Source: Macrotis lagotis (lineage: Eukaryota; Chordata; Mammalia; Peramelemorphia; Peramelidae). From it: a stretch of 64,000 nt of DNA. The stretch's first letter is position 1. Every line of letters begins with the position of its first letter. A program made the position numbers and the translations under genes. Where the stretch lies: NCBI RefSeq assembly GCF_037893015.1, contig NC_133663.1, positions 143,103,297 to 143,167,296 of the forward strand. Direction: 5' to 3'. Shown piece after piece: positions 61,444 to 64,000 of the stretch. The notes beneath the pieces are model-generated. The model ran no database searches, was not told where the DNA came from, and worked only from the letters and a program-made list of their open reading frames with translations.

Positions 61444-63900
61444 AATATATTGATCCCCACTTGAATTGAATACCAAAATGAAAACACCAAGGAATATTGT
61501 GGCCAAATTCCAGAAGTATCAGATAAAAGAGAACATCCTGTAAAAAGCTAGAAAGAAACAAATTAGATACCAAGGGGTTACAGTAAGGATTACACAGGAC
61601 CTGGATGCATCAACATTAATGGATCAAATGACCTGGAATAAAATATTCTGAAGAACAATTTAGCTTGAAATATAGCCAATAATTCACTATGCACAAAATT
61701 GAGCCTTCTATTCCAGGGGAAAAGGTGGACATTTAATGAAGTAGGTTGCTTTCGACTTTTCCTGATGAAAAGACTAGAGTTACCTAGAAAACTTGGACTT
61801 CAAACAGGAGAATCAAGAGATACATGAAGAGGTAAAAAACGGGGAGGAGGGAACCCTTCTATCCAATAAGATTAAACTGGCTACAGCCCAACCTGGGAGA
61901 AGGATTCACTTAACTCTTGAAAATTGTAACTCTGTTAGAGAGAATATACTTAATCAGAAATACTGGACACACATGACTTCTCTATGACTCTGAAGAATGA
62001 TTTAAAAACAATATCACGTTAAAAAGGTGGGACAGTAAAGAGATGGGAGGATGGAGGAGATTTAATGGGGTAAATCACATTTCATGGAGAGGTACAAAGG
62101 ATCAATTGCAATACAGAGGAGGAAGGAAGGACATGAGAACTGCCTGAATCTTATTCTCATCAGATTTTGCTCAAAGAAGGATTAAGATACACACAAACAT
62201 TTAAGGTAAAAAATTATCTTACCTTTCAAGTATTAGAAGGGAAAAGGGTAGAGGGAGGAAAAGAGGAATGAACAGACAAAAGCAATGAAGTGGGGCAAAG
62301 GGAAAGGGGGAAGAAATGGCAGGGGACTTGTATATAAGGGGCAAACATATTGAAGAAAAATTCTGAAGAGTATGAATAAGGTGAAAAAAGGGGGAAAATA
62401 CAAACAGAAGGAAGATAACATGGAGGGCAATAAAGAGTTAGTAATTAAAACTTTGAATGTGAATGGGTTGAACTCTCCCATAAAAGGTAAACAAATAGCA
62501 GAGTGGATTAAAAACCAGAATCCTATATACTCCTTAAAAGAAACTCATTTGAAGCCGAGAGGTACATGTAGAGTAAAGGTAAAAGGTTGGGACAGAATAT
62601 ATTTTGTTCTTGTTGAAGTGAAAATGGAAAGACTAGCAATACTTATCTCAGACAATCTAGCTGCAAAAATAATTCTCATTAAAAGTGATATGGTAGGAAA
62701 CTATATTCTCCTTAAAAGTATCATAAACAATGAAGAAATTCCAATTCTAAATATGCATATACCAAGTGGTATAACTTCCAGATTCTTAAAGGAGAAGCTG
62801 AATGAGTTATAGGAATATTAGTCAACAGAACTCTACTGATGGGAGACCTCAACCTCCTTCTCTCAGATTTAGTTTGATCTAACCATAAAATAAACAAGAA
62901 GGAAGTTAAGGAGGTAAATAGAATATTAGAAAACTTAGACATGATAGAACTTTGTAGAGTAATTTGAATGGGGATAGAAAGGAATATATATTATTTTCTG
63001 CAGTAAATATATATTATTTTCTGCAGTACATTACACAGACAAAAATTGTCCATTTACTAGAGCAAAAGACATCATAATCAAATGAAGAAAGGAAGAAAGA
63101 GTGAATACTTCCTACTCAGATCAAAATGCAATAAAATTCACATGCAATAATGGGTCATGGAGAAATAGAATTAAAACTAATTGATACTAAATAATTTCAT
63201 TTTAAAGAATGAATGGATTAAATAGCAATTTGTACATAGAACTAATTAATTCATACTAGCAAATGACAATAACAGGACAACATACCAATACTTGTGGGAT
63301 ACAACCAAGGCAGTCATAAGGTATATTTTATAAATTTAAATAATTATATGAATAAAACAGAGAAAAGCGACATCAATGAACTACGTATGCAACTTAAAAA
63401 AATTAAAGAAATAACGAATTAAAACCCCCAATTAAAATCCAAATTAGAATTCTAAAAATTAGTGGAGAAATTGAGAGAACTGAAAGCAAGAATATTATTG
63501 ATCTAATAAATGAAACCAAGAGTTGGTTCTATGAAAAAATGAATAAAATTGACAAAAAACTTTGGTTCATTTGATAAAAATAAAGAAAGAAGAAAACCAG
63601 ATTGCTAGTATCATAAATGAAAAAAAGTGAGGGGGAAATTAAAGTAATAATTCAGAACAAATTTTGCCCAAATTTATGACAATAAATTTGATAAAGTAAG
63701 TGAAATGAATGAATATTTGCTAAAATACAAGTTGCATATGTTAAATGAAGAGGAAATTAAATACCTAAATAACCCTATCTCAGAAAAAGAAATTCAGTAA
63801 GCCATTATTAAACTCCCTAAGAAAAAATCTCCAGGGTCAGATGAATTAACAAATGAATTCTATCAAAAATTTAAGGAACAACTGCTTCCAATTCTATTCT
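61444..63900 (+). mobile_element. Older L1, right part: ORF1 end, spacer and ORF2 endonuclease
   Basis: It resumes with ORF1 C-terminal text ('caaggaatattgtggccaaa', 'acacaggacctggatgcatc'), then a spacer with the purine tract (62,232-62,330). ORF2 follows from ATG 62,372, with TLNVNGLNSPIKGKQ and ETHLKPRG. A frame of 146 codons is open to 62,812. Decayed endonuclease and linker follow to about 63,900, where the L1 text jumps. Confidence 0.8.
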
Positions 63901-64000
63901 ATAAGATTGGCTAAGATGAGAAAAAGGAAAAATGATCAATGTTGGAGAGATTGTGAAACGATTGGGACATTGGTGCAATGCTAGTGGAGTTGTGAATGGA
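63901..64000 (+). mobile_element. L1 ORF2 C-terminal text running off the window
   Basis: From 'ataagattggctaagatgag' the sequence is late ORF2 ('gatcaatgttggagagattg', 'gctagtggagttgtgaatgg'), joined directly to the RT start text. This is either an internal deletion in the same L1 or a second element; the window ends before this can be decided. Confidence 0.7.

Overview
This window looks like intergenic DNA from a marsupial nuclear genome. It is AT-rich and packed with retrotransposons. Many copies of one tRNA-headed SINE (head 'ggcagctaggtggcacagtg', tail 'ccccatttgccttgcaaaaa') and of metatherian-type L1 and ORF1-only 'half-L1' elements point to a metatherian. An Australian lineage such as a dasyurid is possible, but I cannot fix the species from the sequence. 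I find no intact host protein-coding gene, no tRNA or rRNA gene, no CRISPR array and no operon structure.

Layout. 1-5,470: mostly unremarkable DNA with a CORE-type SINE, an old L2-like LINE and a short broken open frame of unknown origin. 5,470-9,535: an old L1 5' region and ORF1, split by a 3-kb half-L1 (HAL1-like) element, each carrying a SINE. 10,085-10,640: a possible solo LTR. 10,645-13,868: a young minus-strand L1 with a 469-codon reverse-transcriptase frame. 13,869-21,222: a class II (betaretrovirus-like) endogenous provirus with LTRs, Lys3-type primer-binding site, gag, pro, pol, a partial env and a polypurine tract. It is heavily broken except for one long capsid-nucleocapsid frame. 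21,223-28,690: an old plus-strand L1 split by a young 5-kb L1. 28,690-43,840: old L1 fragments in both orientations, SINEs, microsatellites and unique DNA. About 43,840-44,690: a decayed C2H2 zinc-finger relic on the minus strand. 44,800-50,505: further L1 debris. 50,747-57,273: a full-length young L1 flanked by a 10-bp target-site duplication. 57,845-64,000: an old L1 split by another L1, with a 13-bp duplication, then a further L1 join running off the window.

The content is layered: elements sit inside elements, and target duplications give a relative order of insertion. Nothing acts as a working pathway. The provirus and L1 genes would each have served only their own mobility, and all show frameshifts or stops. 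The observations most worth checking are (1) the provirus junctions: its 5' LTR is truncated, and its two flanks are L1 segments in opposite orientation that break at the same L1 position; (2) the uninterrupted gag CA-NC frame in an otherwise ruined provirus; (3) a purine-rich spacer of about 0.7 kb between ORF1 and ORF2 shared by the L1 copies, which also seems to form the tail of the half-L1. I see no clear evidence of a wholly new biological system.
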